This document shows positions 3,122-5,354 of a stretch of 5,354 nt of DNA, piece by piece. Each line of letters opens with the position of its first letter. Position 1 is the stretch's first letter. The notes under the pieces were generated by a model. It ran no database searches, was not told where the DNA came from, and was given only the letters and a program-made list of their open reading frames with translations. The translations under genes were made by a program, and so were the position numbers. Origin of the DNA: an uncultured bacterium (GTDB taxonomy: Bacteria; Actinomycetota; Coriobacteriia; Coriobacteriales; Coriobacteriaceae); contig CAJMOL010000130.1 of assembly GCA_905215095.1 (NCBI GenBank), forward strand, positions 1-5,354, written 5' to 3'.

Positions 3122-5354
3122 GTGGCAAACGAGTACAAGCAGACGATGAATCTGCCCAAGACCGGTTTTCCCATGCGTGCCGGTCTTTCCAAGTCCGAGC
3201 CCAAGCGACTCAAGGACTGGCAGGACAACAAGGTCTACGAGCAAGTTCTAAAGAAGAACGAGGGTCACAAGAAGTTCGTGCTGCACGACGGCCCTCCGTA
3301 CGCCAACGGCCCGATCCACATCGGCCACGCCATGAACAAGATCTCCAAGGACATGATCAACCGTTACTGGATGATGCAGGGCTATGAGGTTCCCTATGTT
3401 CCCGGTTGGGACTGCCATGGCCAGCCGATCGAGCATAAGGTCGAGGAGAAGCTCGGCACCGAGAAGTTCAACCAGACCTCCACGGCTAAGATCCGCGAGC
3501 TTTGCAACAAGTTCGCTGTCGAGAACATCGAGCTCCAGAAGGCTGGCTTCCGTCGCCTTGGCGTGCTTGGCGACTGGGACAACCCCTACCTGACGCTCTA
3601 TCACCAGCATGACGCTGCCGACATCGAGGTCTTCAAGGCCATGTTCGATAAGGGCATGATCTATCGCGGTCATAAGCCCGTCCACTGGTGCAAGCACTGC
3701 CACACCGCACTCGCCGAGGCTGAGATCGAGTACTCCGACGAGACGAGCCCGTCCATCTTCGTGCGCTTTGAGATGACCTCCAAGCCCGCCGGCCTCGAGA
3801 ACTTCGACGGCCCGGTTGACTTCATCATCTGGACGACCACCCCGTGGACCATCCCCTCCGACCAGGCCGTTTCCCTCAAGCCCGGCGCCGCCTATGTCGC
3901 CGTTGAGCACGATGGCCGTGCCGAGGTCATGCTCGAGGACCTGGCTCCCAAGTGCTGCGAGGAGTTTGGCTGGGAGTACACCCCGGTCATGGTCGACGGC
4001 AAGCCCTATGTGGTTCCCGCCGAGACCTTCCATCACATTCACTATAAGCAGCCGATCTTTGACGGTGTCGAGGGCGTTGCGCTGTTGGCCGATTACGTCG
4101 GTGTCGATGACGGTACCGGTATCGTCCACAACTCGCCCGGCCACGGCGTCGACGACTACTTTGCCTGCCTCAAGGAGGGCATCACCGACATCTGCATGCC
4201 GGTCGATGACGACGGCAAGTTCTACACCGGCGAGGAGTTTGGCACCGGTGGCCCCTTCAGCGGCATGGATACCGACGAGGCCAACCCGCACATCATCGAG
4301 TTCCTGCGCGAGCGCGGCACCCTAGTCCTCGAGAAGAAGATCACGCACAGCTATCCGCACTGCTGGCGCTGCAAGCACCCGGTGCTCTTCCGTGCTACCG
4401 ACCAGTGGTTTGTCTCGATGGACAAGACCGGTTTGCGCGAGCAGGCTGGCAAAGAGGTCCGCGAGAACGTCAAGTGGTATCCGGCCCATGCGGCAAACCG
4501 CATCGGCGCCATGGTCGAGCAGCGTCCCGACTGGTGCATCAGCCGTCAGCGCAACTGGGGCGTGCCTATCCCCAGCTACACCTGCGCCGACTGCGGCGAG
4601 AAGGTCATGAACGACGCCACGCTCGACGCCGTCATCAAGCTCTTCCACGAGAAGGGCTCCGACGCCTGGTTCACCGACGCTCCCGAGAGCTACCTGGGCG
4701 AGGCCTGCGTCTGCCCCAAGTGCGGCGGTCATCACCTCAAGGCCGATAAGGACATCCTCGACGTGTGGTGGGATTCCGGCGTGTCCTGGAAGGCCGTCTG
4801 CGAGTATCGCCCCGAGCTTGAGTACCCGGCTGACGTGTATCTCGAGGGCTCCGACCAGCACCGCGGTTGGTTCCAGAGCTCGCTGCTCACTTCGGTGGGC
4901 GCCAACGGCCATGCTCCCTACAAGGCGGTCGTCTCGCAGGGCTTCACGCTCGACGGCCAGGGCCGCAAGATGTCCAAGTCGCTCGGCAACGGCATCGACC
5001 CGCTGGAGGTCATCGACCAGTACGGCGCGGATGCGCTGCGTTTCTCGCTGATTCAGTCCGTCGCGCCCGGCAACGACGTGCGCTTCTCGGACGAAAAGGT
5101 AAAGGCCAGCCGCAACTTTGCCAACAAGGTTCGCAATGCTGCTCGCTTTGTGAATATGAATCTGGATGGCTTCGTTCCTGGCGAGCCTGAGCCCAAGACG
5201 GAAGCAGACCGCTGGATGTTCTCACGTTTGGCGCGTTTGGTCCGCTCTCTCGATGCCGCCTACGACGGCTTTGAGTTCGCTGATGTTGCTCGAGAGCTGT
5301 ATGCCTTCTTCTGGAATGAATTCTGCGACTGGTATATTGAGATGGCTAAAGTTC
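3122..5354 (+). CDS. ileS: Isoleucyl-tRNA synthetase (3' end missing)
   Basis: IleRS, a cytoplasmic class Ia synthetase, charges tRNA-Ile and hydrolyses mischarged valine. The frame opens with GTG and stays open for 744 codons to the window edge, so roughly the last fifth of the protein is missing. Visible parts are the Rossmann-fold signature HIGH (66-69, in PPYANGPIHIGHA), PGWDCHGQPIEHK (94-106), and the CP1 editing domain with WTTTPWTIPSD (237-247) and GTGIVHNSPGHGVDDY (331-346; D344/D345 include the expected editing aspartate). CISRQRNWGVPIP (472-484) and YLEGSDQHRGWF (573-584) follow, then KMSKS (616-620). The anticodon-binding helical domain starts near 660. Cysteine pairs C488/C491 and C531/C534 in the insertion after CISRQR look like a zinc knuckle, as in many Gram-positive IleRS but not in E. 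coli. The usual DVWFDSG reads DVWWDSG (547-553). The gene is controlled by the T-box directly upstream. Confidence 0.97.
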   Translation, partial: MANEYKQTMNLPKTGFPMRAGLSKSEPKRLKDWQDNKVYEQVLKKNEGHKKFVLHDGPPYANGPIHIGHAMNKISKDMINRYWMMQGYEVPYVPGWDCHGQPIEHKVEEKLGTEKFNQTSTAKIRELCNKFAVENIELQKAGFRRLGVLGDWDNPYLTLYHQHDAADIEVFKAMFDKGMIYRGHKPVHWCKHCHTALAEAEIEYSDETSPSIFVRFEMTSKPAGLENFDGPVDFIIWTTTPWTIPSDQAVSLKPGAAYVAVEHDGRAEVMLEDLAPKCCEEFGWEYTPVMVDGKPYVVPAETFHHIHYKQPIFDGVEGVALLADYVGVDDGTGIVHNSPGHGVDDYFACLKEGITDICMPVDDDGKFYTGEEFGTGGPFSGMDTDEANPHIIEFLRERGTLVLEKKITHSYPHCWRCKHPVLFRATDQWFVSMDKTGLREQAGKEVRENVKWYPAHAANRIGAMVEQRPDWCISRQRNWGVPIPSYTCADCGEKVMNDATLDAVIKLFHEKGSDAWFTDAPESYLGEACVCPKCGGHHLKADKDILDVWWDSGVSWKAVCEYRPELEYPADVYLEGSDQHRGWFQSSLLTSVGANGHAPYKAVVSQGFTLDGQGRKMSKSLGNGIDPLEVIDQYGADALRFSLIQSVAPGNDVRFSDEKVKASRNFANKVRNAARFVNMNLDGFVPGEPEPKTEADRWMFSRLARLVRSLDAAYDGFEFADVARELYAFFWNEFCDWYIEMAKV

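Noticed and set aside
2907..3244. Overlapping minus-strand frames of 73-80 codons across the T-box and ileS start
   Set aside because: They are antisense to RNA structure and to the ileS N-terminus, and have no conserved protein features.
3248..4291. Open frame of 347 codons on the minus strand, antisense to ileS
   Set aside because: It lies wholly inside ileS, which carries conserved motifs throughout. The translation is a Val/Leu/Gly/Asp-rich shadow with no recognisable domain.
4322..4912. Open frame of 196 codons on the minus strand
   Set aside because: It is a shadow of the catalytic part of ileS, and its composition is typical of antisense high-GC frames.

Overview
The window looks like chromosomal DNA from a moderately GC-rich Gram-positive bacterium, most plausibly an actinobacterial Coriobacteriia member such as Collinsella. 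This is an inference from codon usage, from the style of the FtsH, DUF523 and IleS proteins, and from a transcriptional T-box in front of ileS. It has not been tested by a database search. No mobile element, CRISPR array, tRNA or rRNA is visible. I found no convincing new biological system; the most interesting non-coding element is a complete tRNA-sensing T-box leader.

Layout. Positions 1-970 (+) hold the C-terminal part of the membrane AAA+ protease FtsH, cut by the left edge. A perfect 13-bp hairpin terminator follows (992-1028). Only 18 bases beyond it starts a short DUF523 (TudS-like) cysteine protein (1047-1502, +). That gene converges on an iron-containing alcohol dehydrogenase family gene (1553-2635, -), and the two share a bidirectional terminator (1503-1543).

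The 486-base gap at 2636-3121 is regulatory. It carries a candidate promoter for the dehydrogenase on the minus strand. In the other direction it carries a candidate extended -10 promoter and a canonical T-box riboswitch (about 2782-3078). The T-box has an AUC (isoleucine) specifier, a UGGU-type T-box bulge, an antiterminator and a competing intrinsic terminator. Downstream, ileS starts at a GTG (3122) and runs off the right edge with 744 codons visible.

How the parts work together. The T-box should sense uncharged tRNA-Ile and permit read-through into ileS, closing a feedback loop on isoleucyl-tRNA supply. FtsH (membrane protein quality control), the DUF523 protein and the dehydrogenase have no evident functional link to ileS or to one another; the window reads as ordinary housekeeping chromosome. 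Several long antisense reading frames, up to about 350 codons, are by-products of the high-GC codon pattern and are not annotated.
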